Source of the DNA: Symbiodinium microadriaticum
Taxonomy: Eukaryota; Sar; Dinophyceae; Suessiales; Symbiodiniaceae
Length of the DNA stretch: 64,000 nt
Assembly: GCA_001939145.1 (NCBI GenBank)
Contig: LSRX01000717.1
Location: 1-64,000 of the forward strand
Reading direction: 5' to 3'
The notes below the pieces were generated by a model. It saw only the letters and a program-made list of their open reading frames with translations. It was not told where the DNA came from and ran no database searches. A program made the position numbers and the translations under genes. Position 1 is the stretch's first letter. Every line of letters starts with the position of its first letter. This document shows, piece after piece, positions 11,261 through 21,990 of this stretch.

Positions 11261-11815
11261 ACGAAGATGCTGCTCAGAAGACCTTGGCATGCAGTTTAGA
11301 CATGTTTGGTTGTGGTGCAAAGAGTGACATTGTCTGAAACCTCGGCTGCAGCTGCAAGGAAGCTGGTGCGCCGAAAAACAGACAAGCAGAGCGCCCGAGG
11401 CCTACATGCTCGGGGGCTTGAGGCTACCTGCTGGATTTGGCAATGCATGTGAACTTTCCCGCTAGGCAGAGTGATGTTGAAAGCTGACGTCAGCTAGACC
11501 AAGGCTAAAGCGAAGGCGAAGACGAAAGCCACAAAGGTGAAGGTCAAGAAGATGCTCGGCTTGACAGCTGACAGCATGGTGTCGCGGAATAATAGGTGTA
11601 TATCAAACAGCATGCGTCATTGTTCGGACAGGGAATTGGACGAAGATGCTGCTCCGAAGACCTTGGCATGCAGTCAAGAGTCTAGTGCAGCATGGAGAAT
11701 GGCGATAGTTCCTGGCAGCTGCAAGGAAGCGGGTTCGGAAAGAAGCAGAGGAACAGGCCTGAGGCCCATACATCCGGGGTCGAGGCTACCTGTCAGGTCC
11801 AGAACTGGTTAAACA
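11150..11815. repeat. Two-copy tandem duplication, period about 370-380 bp
   Basis: AAGGTCAAGAAG(A/G)(C/T)GCTCGGC occurs at 11172 and 11540. GACCTTGGCATGCAG occurs at 11280 and 11659. Further shared blocks include GCTGCAAGGAAG and GGCTTGAGGCTACCTG / GGTCGAGGCTACCTG. Order is preserved and spacing differs by about ten bases, so this is an old diverged tandem duplication. Both copies carry the VKVKK-LGL end of the Lys/Ala-rich segment; the second copy has a shorter Lys-Ala run (about 11495-11535). Confidence 0.85.
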
Positions 11816-13885
11816 AACACACGGCCGAACGCGGATCCCTGATTTCAAACCAGGCTGAGGAGGTCTAGTTTTTGCCTTGTCAATCCGTGCTAACACACAG
11901 GAAGTCTGGTTTGAAGACTAGCAGCCACGCCGCTTGCCACGAATCGATGCTGCGTGACCTCATTGCAGGAACCCAGCATGACATGGGACGGTGCAACGCT
12001 ACTCGGGGATTGTGCTGTAAGACCAGGGACAGTGGCAAAGCGTAGCAGAAATGCTGCAGCATTGAGGCCGGGGCATGGCAGAAGAAATTCTACATTCATC
12101 AGGCATTGCGCTCAGAGCCTCAAGAACGTGTTCAGACACACCGCTGTGTATGTCAGCAGTGCTTGATTCGTTTCGAGTCTGGTACTAAGTCGGGCTTCGT
12201 CGACCAGGCCTTTCTGACAGTTTCTGCACGGTCCCCTCGTTGCAGAGCAGACAGGGCTTCCTGAGCATCGGAAGGTCATGGCCACAGGGTGGGATGTTTG
12301 CTTTGGTGCCCTTGGAACTGGTATAGTGGGCGTCAGACCGGAGGCAGGGGCTGCCGCAGCACGCACTCCCGCATGGAGTTCACCAACAGGCTGCAGGAGA
12401 AGCTGCACGAGCTTCGACAGACACCGGTACAGGACCCGTGACGGTCACCCCTTTGACGACAAGTACCCTAAGTTAGGACCTAAGTAAGGCTTGCTGCTTC
12501 AAGATCTGACACTTCGAAAGGAGCTGTTCCAAATGCAAAGGTCACAAGCTTGAGAGTGGAGGCATCCCTTCGAGAAAACCAAGCATTCGTTTGAACTCAG
12601 GCCAAAGTGTTGGCGAAGGATGACTTGCTGATTCTGTCAGCTGCCCGTTGCCACGTGCACATCCATGGCTTGATCTCGTCGTTTCTGCAACAACTCCAGG
12701 TTTCGAAACGCGCCCAAATGCGCACCGCAGAGACGAGGGGGAAACATGTTGGCCACTTTCCAGCAACGGAAGTACCCCGCGTCGCCCTTGCCGGGCGCAT
12801 CCCATTTCCAGGCCGGCTATCAAGGAGGTCATCTGGACTTGGAAAGCCGAAGTCTCGAATGGAGTCCTCTGCTCGAAAGGGGGTGTGGTGTTTTGCCGAA
12901 AGCCTAACATGAATCTTTTTCGGTGCCCAGGCTCACAGAGGAGCGACACGCAAAACAAGGTGATTAACGCGAGCCTTGGCAGAAGTCTACAGAATCAGGG
13001 AGGATGTGCGCCTGTCGTTGCCCCGGTATCTCACATCTGCGGCACCGTTGCACATTCTGCAAGGATCACCAACCATCTTGGAAACGGTGGGCAAGTAATT
13101 GTAGCCGTTCGACCAGTACACGAAAAGGAGTACCGTCTACTTGGAGCCTCGACTGAAATTTCGAACCTGGGTATCGTTGTAGTTGGTCGGCCCAGTGCTG
13201 CTTCCTGCGACAAGGGCATGTCTCAAAAGCAGATGGAGTTCAGCTGGCGGCATGTTTGGTTAGCCCTCACGAGCGAGTGATCAAGGACACTGGCAAGGAT
13301 AAGGTTGCTTTTCACAACGAACTCTTTCTTGCATTTCCAAATCGATGGTCGTTTGAGCGAAGTCTGCAGGACTCGAATGGAAAATTGCACAAGGCCCGGG
13401 TGGAGAGACGCCTTGTTTTTGATCTAGGCCCAATCCGAGATGATGACTGAGGCCATGACGGCGGCATGCCTTTCTGACCAAGTGATGGAAGGCTGGCTGG
13501 TGCCACTGGCTGCGGACACGGCCTGCAGCGACATGTGCGCCCAGGGCGGTTAAGCCTTCACCGGTGCGAAGATCCGGACACTGAAAAACTGTGCACATGC
13601 TGCTGCTACAGGACTGTAGCTGCTGTCGGTCCATGTTTCCACCAAGTTGCGGGTTGGGCCGGGCCGGGTCATGTCTTTAGAACCCAACCTAGGCTCGGGA
13701 CCGAAGCGCAGCTTAATGAAGCCGAAGCTTTCGGTGACAATGGAGCCGACCGCAAGGTGTGTGTGGAGTTTCAAACATGTGAAGATGTAGTCAGCCTTGC
13801 AGGTATCCTGATCCTGAAAACACTGCGGACGGTGTGAGGGCACCCCCGCACCCCAGAAAGCTGAACAGAAAGACAGGGTGGGTGC
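11816..13885. other. No convincing gene; a few possible exon fragments
   Basis: Possible exon-like pieces are RMEFTNRLQEKLHELRQTP before a GT at about 12428 and KVAFHNELFLAFPNRWSFERS near 13302-13365. They cannot be tied to a family or to each other. The rest shows overlapping short frames. Confidence 0.35.
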
Positions 13886-14672
13886 ATGTGGGGGGCACCA
13901 GGTTACGCTGTGCAACACTTGCATCAAAAAATTGGAGTGAGGCCTTCAGAAATCAGAACAAGAGAACGATCGACAAGAGAATTGGGGACCTTCGTCTCAA
14001 GGTTTAAGTTCAAGTTCATTGAAGAATTTCAATCGCGGCAGCAGGCCATTTCATTCATGCGGAATTGTCGGACGAGCGGATTGGAGCAGTGTGGGCCAGT
14101 GTGGGTTCATGAACCCGTTCCAGACTTCTTCATTCACACGCCCTTCTGAAGAAAATCACAGGCACGCGCGTGAATTTCTGCAGCAAGCACTGAGCTTGTG
14201 GCAGAGTGCCATAGCCCCGCGGAGGACTCCGAACCTCATCTTTCACTTCGACGAACTGGAGCCTGCTGGGGTTCCGCCCCCAGCCCGGCTCACATTAAGC
14301 CGTCTGCTTCTGCGAACGGCACAGACGGTTCGTCTGCATTTCTCAGTCTCATGCAAGCAGACGCAAGCTTGCAGTCGGCTCCTTTACGGTCTCCCGGTTT
14401 CGCTTCTTCTTGTGACAGTGGAGAGACGATTGCACACTTTGCTTGTCTCTGAAAGTTTGGTTGAGGTCGAGGCCTACTACTCGGAGCCGCCCAAAAGAAT
14501 AAAAGCTGCTCCTTTGCTGCCAGATAGGTTCAAGGAGCAAAGCAAAGCCAGCAGTACAACAAAAATCTGCAGAAAAGCTTTTTGGGGCACTGCAAGGGCT
14601 GCAAGGGGAAACCCACGTGACGGTGAAGCCGACGAGTCATCAGAATCGCTGCAGAGCATCTCTCCAATCTAG
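13886..14672 (+). CDS. Unidentified open region, possibly coding
   Basis: A + frame runs 217 codons from 14019 to 14672 and another runs 13886-14149. The longer one includes REFLQQALSLWQSAIAP and ends in a Ser/Glu-rich tail. A third + frame (14198-14452) is Ser/Ala-rich and equally plausible, so the true frame cannot be chosen by eye. No domain recognised. Confidence 0.3.
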
Positions 14673-15450
14673 GCCCAGGCGAGTTCAATGTTATAACAGA
14701 ACAACTATGGGATGCTTCAGATTCAGTAAAGTCTATTGACGTTGTGTTGTGACAGGGCTTTCGCGTCGAGCAAGCTAAGGAGCCGTGTTGATTGCGCGGC
14801 AATCAAGGGAGTGCCGCCGCGGCTGTCGCGCCTGTGCTGCTGCGTACAGAAATGCGGACACGGGCGATTGGGCGATGAGCAGCGCAGCGTCTGGGGAGTC
14901 GGGGCACATGAATTGGCTGAGTTAGGCCTGCGCAGACTCCGTGGTCGCGGCGAGCAAAATTGGACCAAACTCGCACAATCTCTTCTACATCTACATAGAG
15001 TGTGAATGTCGCTGGTAGGTCTTCAACTTGCAGCACAAGCCACTATCACGGCCGCTCTCCGAGCAGGGTCTCCAACAACTCCTAGAGGCACCTTTCTTCG
15101 GTCTTTCCGGCAGTGATGCGCAGTAGGAGTAAAGTCTCCTTTGGCCAGGCGTACATCGCGGTGTGGATGGCGGGGGACGACATCGTTCCTTTGCTTCGAC
15201 CTCAGGAAGGTGCGGCCTTGACTCAGCAGCACCACCCGTTGCGCAAATCCAGGCTGGGCAACAACCGAGAGCTCGGGCAGGCGCAGAGATGAACTCGAAG
15301 CAGTGCAAATTCAGGTTCTTGCAATTCTTGAACTCGAAAATTGGCGTCCAGTAGAAGACTTGAGCAGGTCTTCCCTCATTGGGACCAGCTTCTGCTTTTC
15401 GCGAGTGGCCAGATCTCGGCATCTGCCTTACATGTGTTTGAGAGGTGAGA
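14673..15450. other. No recognisable gene
   Basis: A minus-strand frame of 159 codons spans 14991-15470 but is Arg/Pro/Cys-rich without motif. I treat it as a shadow of GC-rich DNA. Confidence 0.35.
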
Positions 15451-15457
15451 ATGCGGG

Positions 15458-15635
15458 CCAGAGCGACCACAGGCTTTGAACTTCCTCCGCGAGAGCAACC
15501 CGAAGGTCAACATCCAGTCTGGAGGTAACGCTTTGCTCAAGCGCTCCTTGGCAGCGGATTCTGCGGGGCCCGGGGCGTGGGCCTGGTTGCAAATCCATTC
15601 GGCTAGCGATCGTCGTGTGAGGTTACTCCTTCACT
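15458..15635 (+). CDS. Candidate exon upstream of the membrane-anchored gene
   Basis: One + frame is open and reads ERPQALNFLRESNPKVNIQS then GGNALLKRSLAADS, with a balanced residue mix. A CAG inside it at about 15470 could be the acceptor. It lies about 270 bases before the first secure exon of the gene at 15.9 kb and may be its upstream exon, but phase linkage is not demonstrated. Confidence 0.35.
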
Positions 15636-15906
15636 GATGCGCACACCGTTGTAGGCGCGGTGTTCGTCGCTAGAGGTGCAAATGTGACAGATATCTGACA
15701 GTGCCACCGCTATAATTGCTCAGTGATTGAACGCGATTGCCACTCTGTCTTGCAGTGTTCGACCGCAGTTCTCTCTCGTATTCTCAGCAGGTGGTGTCAC
15801 AAAGTCATTTGCATCCTACTGGGAATCTGAGTGCCTTGGAAGCCATCCTGTGTTGTTGATGCAGCCATGACATGTTCCTGGCCTTGCTCCAGCTGTTATG
15901 CCTCAG

Positions 15907-16952
15907 GTGTCGGGCAATGAAGCAGAAGCTTGTGAGCTTGGACAAGCGGCGAACGGGCCGCGTGCCTCTGTCCAAGTTCTATGGCAAGTCCCTCACTGAC
16001 GCTGAATGGCGTTTCGGTGAGTCAGAGTCATATCTTCGAAGCTTGACAAGCATGGATGAGAAGGCCTTCAATCTACCTGTGCATGTGTGTTTTCCAAACT
16101 CTGGCGTGCTGTGGCCATTGCAAGATGAGCCGAGGGGAGCTGGGAGCTTTGGATGAGACATCCTGGCTGGGAAAGCAGGTGATCATCTCAAACTACATCC
16201 AGGGTGCCTCAAATTGTGCCTTGCTTTTGAGAGGGGATGTTGACATCATTCGTTGTCCAGCCCAACCTAGTCTCGCCCCCTACCTGAGAGTACCGTAGCA
16301 CCATATGGTTTCGATCGAAGCTGCAGATGTGCATGTTGCTCGCAACATCGCAAGGCATCGTTACCGCCGCTCACTACTCTGTGTGCTGCCTCAACGAGTG
16401 CGAGCCGATTATGGAGGAGATCGAGGCGGCTGTTGAAGGCCCTCTGGCAGATCCGGACTTCATGCTCTCTCTCGTGGGCAACATGACGAGCCTGACGACG
16501 TTGGAGGATGAAGCTCCTTGACGGCAGTTGGCCTAATCTCCGAAGGGTGTCTGAAGTCTTCTTGAGATCTCTCTTTCAGGTCGATGTGCAGTTGGATGAA
16601 TCCTTGGTTTCGCAGCTCCACTCCATTGCTAAAGCCCACGGCGGCAGGGTTCCGATCCATGGTCGGCTCTTTGCGCAGTGGCTTCACTACGTCTTCCCCC
16701 GTGACTGCTCCTTCCCTCACAAGTCCGGGGCCGCCCAGTCGCTCTCGCCCACCCAGTTCGGCGATGGCTATCTGGCCTCGGATGACGAGATGGAAGCCCA
16801 CGCCAAGGCAGGGCCTATGGGCACGTCTGTTTGTGGCTCTCTCTCCTTCTCTCTCTCCTTCTCTCTCTCCTTCTCTCTCTCCTTCTCTCTCTCCTTCTCT
16901 CTCTCCTTCTCTCTCTCCTTCTCTCTCTCCTTCTCTCTCTCCTTCTCTCTCT

Positions 16953-16991
<39 letters not shown>

Positions 16992-17338
16992 CCTGCGAAG
17001 GACACCAAAGCGGAGATTCCTCTTGCAACCATGAAGAAGGAAGAGCTTCAGTGGATGTCCCAGTGGAGTGAAGATGAGGAGCTCATCGCGAGCTACAGCG
17101 GACTGCTTGCCGGCCCTTCCTCTGTCTTCCAGGGTGGTGCCTCCAAAACTGTCATCGCGCTGGGATTTGGGCTGTTCATGCTTGCAGCGCTGATTGGTGG
17201 TGTCAGCTTCAATCGCAAGGCCTTCAGTTACGAAATCTTGTTATTGCGGTGGAGTTAAGTCGAAAGCACATATTTTGCATGCAGGTGCCGAATCAGGACT
17301 TTCTGCTGCCGAGTGCCGGAAAAACGCACTTCGTCTAG
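15907..17338 (+). CDS. C-terminally membrane-anchored protein of a recurrent dinoflagellate family, 3' part
   Basis: Six exons join in phase: up to 16040 (starting near 15907), 16135-16215, 16355-16512, 16580-16828, 17001-17219 and 17285-17335, with TAG at 17336-17338. Junctions give YLR-RELGALDETSW, GASN-CIVTAAHYSV, TLEDE-VDVQLDES, MGTS-DTKAEIP and NRK-VPNQDF. Introns begin GC, GT, GC, GT and GC. The protein is soluble for most of its length, with GRLFAQWLHYVFPRDCSFPHK and KKEELQWMSQWSEDEEL. It then has one hydrophobic helix (TVIALGFGLFMLAALIGG) followed by a short tail, so it is probably a single-pass C-terminal membrane anchor. I recall similar sequences as common in dinoflagellate gene sets but cannot name a function. 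The N-terminal exons upstream are not secure. Confidence 0.85.
16829..17000 (+). other. GT-AG intron filled with a microsatellite
   Basis: GT at 16829-16830 and AG at 16999-17000. Both flanking exons are in phase 0. Most of the intron is the pyrimidine repeat listed separately. Reading through would give a Leu/Ser/Phe repeat and a frame change; excision restores MGTS-DTKAEIP. Confidence 0.85.
16837..16988. repeat. (TCTCTCTCCTTC)n then (CT)n microsatellite
   Basis: About nine to ten copies of a 12-base pyrimidine unit followed by a pure CT run. On the opposite strand it reads as (GAGAGAGA-AGGA)n and creates artificial Glu-Arg frames. Confidence 0.95.
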
Positions 17339-17429
17339 CCCTCTTTCCAGCACCCAACAGAATGGGACCACAGTGCTTGCCTGCGCTAATGAGGCGTTGA
17401 ATACCGCACGATAAGCGCATGGGCGTGGC

Positions 17430-17732
17430 ATGTGTCATCGATTCGCTTTCACCCCAACTGTTTCAAAGTGTCAGAAAGTCTGTAGATACGGCCGTGCGTG
17501 GCTTGTGCAAACAAGTATAGGCCTGTTGCTGGTGAATGCTTGCCTTACTCTCTTGGCATCGTTAGAGTCGGGAAAAGTGGCGTTTTCCGAGCTGTGGTTC
17601 CATGCCGTCGAAATCTGCGGGTCTGCGGGTCTGCTAGCAGTGTTACTCTGGAGAAGCTGCGGGACCCAATCTGCTGGCATTAGTGTTGGGGTGTGGTCCG
17701 GTTCAACCACTTTCCCTTATCCATCCTGTTGA
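17430..17732 (+). CDS. Candidate hydrophobic ORF, unidentified
   Basis: A 100-codon frame with two hydrophobic stretches, SIGLLLVNACLTLLASL and CGSAGLLAVLLW, separated by a short polar segment. It could encode a two-helix membrane segment or be chance. There is no family match and no clear splice links to the gene ending at 17338 or to the protease exon that follows. Confidence 0.25.
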   Translation: MCHRFAFTPTVSKCQKVCRYGRAWLVQTSIGLLLVNACLTLLASLESGKVAFSELWFHAVEICGSAGLLAVLLWRSCGTQSAGISVGVWSGSTTFPYPSC

Positions 17733-17929
17733 TAACATGAGTGAACAGACCAAGGGAGAAGGGTGAGAAGGGCATCGAGGGGTTTGCAAGGCAATTGTAG
17801 CCTCAGCCGTAGTGGATGAATGAGAATCGAGAATGTTGTCGGGTCCTACAGAGCACGACGTTCTCTCAGGTCGAAAACAATGCCGGCGTGCACTGCTCAG
17901 AGGAACGAGATGCATCACAGCCAAACCCA

Positions 17930-18075
17930 AAGCCAAGACTCTCTGCACAAGGCCAGTGCGGCAGCTGCTGGGCTACATCGACCTCGTCCAGAAACTGTGG
18001 CCGACACCCGAGGAATCTTACAGGACGTCACGTTCTGCTGGCTGAGCAGCGACAGTTGAAATCAGCTAACGAGTT
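17930..18075 (+). CDS. Papain-type (C1 family) cysteine protease exon, fragment
   Basis: The + frame contains QGQCGSCWATS with Gln and Cys at 17948-17962. This is the C1 peptidase active-site signature: oxyanion-hole Gln, then the nucleophile Cys before Trp. Twenty-three residues after the Trp comes LAEQRQL, matching the LSEQ-type motif of cathepsins at nearly the same spacing, with a Thr-Gly-Arg just before as in cathepsin L. C1 proteases hydrolyse peptides in lysosome-like compartments or outside the cell. The pro-domain, catalytic His and Asn were not found nearby, so this is either one exon of a gene with distant exons or a pseudogene fragment. Exon ends are not defined. Confidence 0.65.
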
Positions 18076-18189
18076 AGCAAACGCCGCAGCCGACAACAGA
18101 CCCGACACTGGCAAACACAGCCACGCCAAAATGGGCGGCATTGCCAACTTGAAGAACACAAACTTCAGCGATTTTGGGCTGTAGATGTT

Positions 18190-19015
18190 TGGATTTTTAG
18201 GGCTTGAGGTCTGGGGCACTTGAGCGCTGAGCGGCCATCGCATATCGCTCCGCTGTCTAGATCGAAAGTTCCTTTTCTGATCGCATAGCTGTCGGCAGAC
18301 GGCGCTATCACTCGGAACATTTCATCCCGACAGGTCCGTGTAATTTAATGATGCCAATTTGGGACCATTGTTGTTTTGCTGAATCGGACCTTTCATTTTA
18401 ATTTCCGTGTCTTTTCTGATGGTGGCAGTTCTTTGCATCTTCATGTTCCTTTGTGGCGACCCTGTGGTCAAAACCACATTTTTGGGCTTTTTGCTGCTTG
18501 CTGACTCTGGCGTTGTCTTTTTTGGCGACTTTTGTAATCGTGGCTTTTCTGTTCTTCATCGTAGTGTGTGGCCTCGTCTGTGTCGTCACAGAATGCTGTG
18601 TTTGTTGTCGTTTTTGACGTGGGCCTTGTCTTTCGGTGCCTGTTCTCTACTTGTGCCTGGTCGCTCCTCGACCTTTCTAATTTTTCGCGTTCTGGATCTG
18701 ATTGAGAGCGTGTGTTTGTCTGTTGGTGGCATTAGCCTTGCTGGCTTTCAACTTTCATGACTCGCCTTCTCTTTGAAGCCGTCGTGCCTCCTGTGAGACT
18801 GCGACAGGGTTGTTTCGTGACTTCGGCCTGCTTGTTTCCTGACTTGTGCCAGCCTGTTTTCCGCTTTCGGCTGGGCTGTCTCTGACAGTGCCCGGGTTTG
18901 CTTGCTAAATCTGCCCGTTCCATTTTCGAGTTTGCTGAATGCTGCCCTGCCCGGGCTGCTGTTCTTGCGGAGCCGAGCCGTGCGCTGATCAGGCGGCTTG
19001 AGAGAACAATAAGTG
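18190..19015. other. T-rich region without a supported gene
   Basis: The + frame at 18407-18760 is hydrophobic (Leu/Phe/Cys/Ser), but only because the strand is pyrimidine/T-rich. No topology or motif supports a membrane protein. Confidence 0.45.
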
Positions 19016-19022
19016 GTTGATT

Positions 19023-19279
19023 GCTTAAAAGTACAGCTGTGGCAAAAGACCGCCAGCGATCAGCACCTTGACTTCCGCCACGCGGCCGAGGCGGCTGCCG
19101 CTGCCGGAGACCCCGTGGCCAAGTTCTGCATGCAACATGCGGTGGACTATTCTGTTCAGGGCCCAGTGCAATCTGGCAGTGCCGGCTCTTCGAAGCAAAC
19201 TTATTTGCGTGTGGGTCAGGCCGAGAATGCCCTCAGAGCTCTGCCTGTTGAGCGTGGCACCAAGAAGATTGGCCTTTAG
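19023..19279 (+). CDS. Candidate exon, unidentified
   Basis: The frame reads LWQKTASDQHLDFRHAAEAA, an Ala run, then GDPVAKFCMQHAVDYSVQG. The composition is GC-rich in third positions and protein-like. No family recognised, and neither exon border is certain. Confidence 0.35.
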
Positions 19280-19559
19280 CTGCGTGATGCAGACGCTTGC
19301 AATCGAGGCTGCAGTGTAAGATTTTGAATGAAGGGCCGCCAGAATCCCAGAAACGACTTGTGCCTGAAGCTTTCATGCAAGCGTGCCTGGGCAACTTGGA
19401 GGCTTCGGGCTTCCAATCCGTCGGCTGTTCTCATGAGCCGGATACGTAAGGCCTGCAACTCGGTGCAGGGATATTGCAACACGACTCTTCCAGACAGAAG
19501 CAGTTGCAGGCACAGACCCTCCTGGCAGAGATGAGACGGCTCGGAAAAGTGCCAGTGTA

Positions 19560-19812
19560 AGACTCTTGATGCAGAACATATGCCTTCGAAGAGTCACCTG
19601 AAGAAGTACTGCAAGTTGCACAGAAGTTGCATCTCTACGTCCCGTCCTCACCAGAAGCCAAGACCTGTGCCGGAAGACCTGTTTCTCATCTGTCTAGACT
19701 TCCCGATTGGTCAGACCTTCTAGCACGAGAAAATGCAAGCACCTCAAAGCAGTCCCCTTTCGAAAAGGAGGGCCACTGCTGCTTACTGTTGCCAGTCTGG
19801 CAAATAATCTGA
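19560..19812 (+). CDS. Candidate exon, unidentified
   Basis: The frame reads EESPEEVLQVAQKLHLYVPS and later LPDWSDLLARENASTSKQSP. Upstream, about 19455-19545, another frame gives QKQLQAQTLLAEMRRLGK before a GT-containing stretch, so two exons of one gene are possible. No family recognised. Confidence 0.3.
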
Positions 19813-19819
19813 GCGTAGC

Positions 19820-21800
19820 ACCGCACGAGGATCCAAGGCATAGGAAAAGGAAAAGCATTGCCACGTTGCATTCAAGCAGTCAAAGGTCCGGTGCGAGTGC
19901 TGCCCTGTGCTGCCTTCCGCCTTCCTGGATCTCCTTTGACCCCGCTGGGCCCGGTCCCCCACGCAGGAAACCCAAGAACTCAGCCGCGACGGCTCCCGCG
20001 CTCGGGGCCGAGACGAGCGCAAATGTAGGGTGACGAGGTGCTTGCCACGGCCGTCAGGAGAAACGTGACTTCGATCACCGAGCCGGGCGGCTGCAACCCA
20101 GCCTGTGCTGCTGGAAGAGGTCGAGATCCGAGCGACTTCGAGTCACTTCTAACGAGCTTCATTCGATGGCTTCACCAGGAATTTGCGGTCACGGAGTTTG
20201 TTTCTGTCGATCACCCTACTCTGGTCCAACGTGTGACGTTGAGTTCAAGGACAGTTCGTGAACTGTTGCGTGCTTCATGTCTTTTGAGTGTTGCTGCTGT
20301 CTTCCGTCAGGAAGACTTCATGCGTTTCGGCTACTTCACAGTTGTTTGCCTCGTGTCGGCGATTCTGCCATGTTGTGGGTCCATGCGATGCATACAAATC
20401 TTGTTTCTGTATGTCCGTGGCAGGTGGCGATTGTCCTCGGGTTCTTTGCAGCAGATATCGTGTGGAGAGTTACAAGACCCGCCTGAGTCCCAGGTGAGTT
20501 TCTCTGACATGTGTCTAGGGCAGTTCAGGTTTAGCCAGAATCTGGTGTCAAGAAATCTCGCTTGTTTCTCTGTCTCGTCATGGCATCCGTCCTGCATCTG
20601 CTTCCATGAAATCTCTTCAGTCGCCGAAAGCTGCGGCCGTCGGAACGCAGCAGGTGCTTGGATATCTTGGATGCGATGAACTTTCGTTAAAGGCATTCAT
20701 TTCGATGCAATGATGCATGCATTTTGGCAGGTCAAGAAAGAGACGTGGCGCCCGCAGGCCAACTGAAACACGGCATAGGCACCCGCGCAAATAAGATTCA
20801 AGCGTGTCGTACTTCTGCAGTGAGCAGAAAAAGTGAGCATTGTACCGTGCGGCGTGCCACATCTGCAGTAGCTCCTCCTTTTTGTTTATCCGGCATTGCA
20901 GTGTTACCGCAGTCGTAAATCTGTTGAAGGATTTGGAGATCACATCGAGTAGGCGGGAATAAAAGTGGGGCTCGGGACATCTCCGAAGATGTGTTCGGGC
21001 CAACGGCATACCTCCAAGCTCCGGGCTATCTCAGGCAGGTAGGTGGATCGCAAGCCACGGACATACTCAGAATGGGCCTCAAGACGCTTGGGCCGTTGAG
21101 CTCAAGCCGTTCTTCACGGAGCGCTTGCCATCTTACCCGTGCAGTTCGACGCTTATTCCCCCCCCCCCCTCTGTCCGACTCTGTCCCTCTGCACCCCGTC
21201 GTGAAAGAGAAGGATACGTCGGGGGCGGTGTTGAAACGTAAGGTATGCAGATGCAAAGGGAGGGGGAGGGCCTTGCATTGCAAATGCGCAGACAACAATG
21301 ACCTTTCCTGTAAGGCTACTGATTTTTTTTAGGTAGCCAGTCTCTTTTTTGTGCTGTGAATCGTGCCGGAGATTTGCCAGCACCTCGCTAGGAAGCCTTT
21401 CCTGCGAACGCGAGAGAGACGGTACCACATGCCACTGATCTGTACTCGTCGTTCTTCCACCCATCCATCCTTTCTAGTATGGCATACAGCATGCCGTCGA
21501 GCATCGGGTGGTTTAGTCGTCTATGGTCAAACATCTGCTTCCTGCATCGGCACGTGCAACTGCTAGGGACGACGCTCGCACGCATGGCGCCTCGGGAGTC
21601 CGCGCAGCTGGGAAAGGTTTCACATTGGTTTCACGTTTCGCAAAAGCATGATGAATTTGGCACGCTTGGGTGCATGCTTTTCATTCATAAAGGTTGCATC
21701 TGCTTCCATTTAGGTCAAGTGTTGCTGTGAGCCAATCAAATTGGCAGCAGTGAAGTTTGAGCTTTCAGGACGGTCAGGTGGTGGCTAGGTGCGTGGCATA
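19820..21800. other. No convincing gene
   Basis: Long but overlapping frames on both strands (for example 20038-20679 +, 20617-21009 -) lack motifs. A C10 homopolymer sits near 21162-21171. Confidence 0.35.
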
Positions 21801-21811
21801 GGCAGCCAAAA

Positions 21812-21882
21812 AGAATTTGGTAAGCATCTAAAAAATTTGATAAGCATCTCAAAAAATTGATAAACACTTTGAAAAATCCTAA
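21812..21882. repeat. Short A/T-rich tandem repeat
   Basis: Three imperfect copies of a unit of about 21 bases close to TTTGATAAGCATCTAAAAAA, starting near 21815, 21836 and 21857. A related phrase, GATGGCTACCGT, occurs twice at about 21920 and 21970. Confidence 0.7.
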
Positions 21883-21990
21883 ACCCTCCATGCAATTTTT
21901 CTTGATGCCTATCATTCTTTCGATGGCTACCGTCTAAAGCCTAAGCCCTCTTACCAATTTTTTTAGATGCTGATGGCTACCGTGGCAAAT

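Noticed and set aside
16460..17032. 190-codon minus-strand ORF with (Glu-Arg)n
   Set aside because: Created by the CT/TCTCTCTCCTTC microsatellite, which lies in a well-defined intron of the + strand gene.
18407..18760. Hydrophobic 117-codon + ORF as a membrane protein
   Set aside because: Leu/Phe/Cys/Ser content follows from a T-rich strand; no charged loops or motif, and adjacent sequence is equally T-rich.
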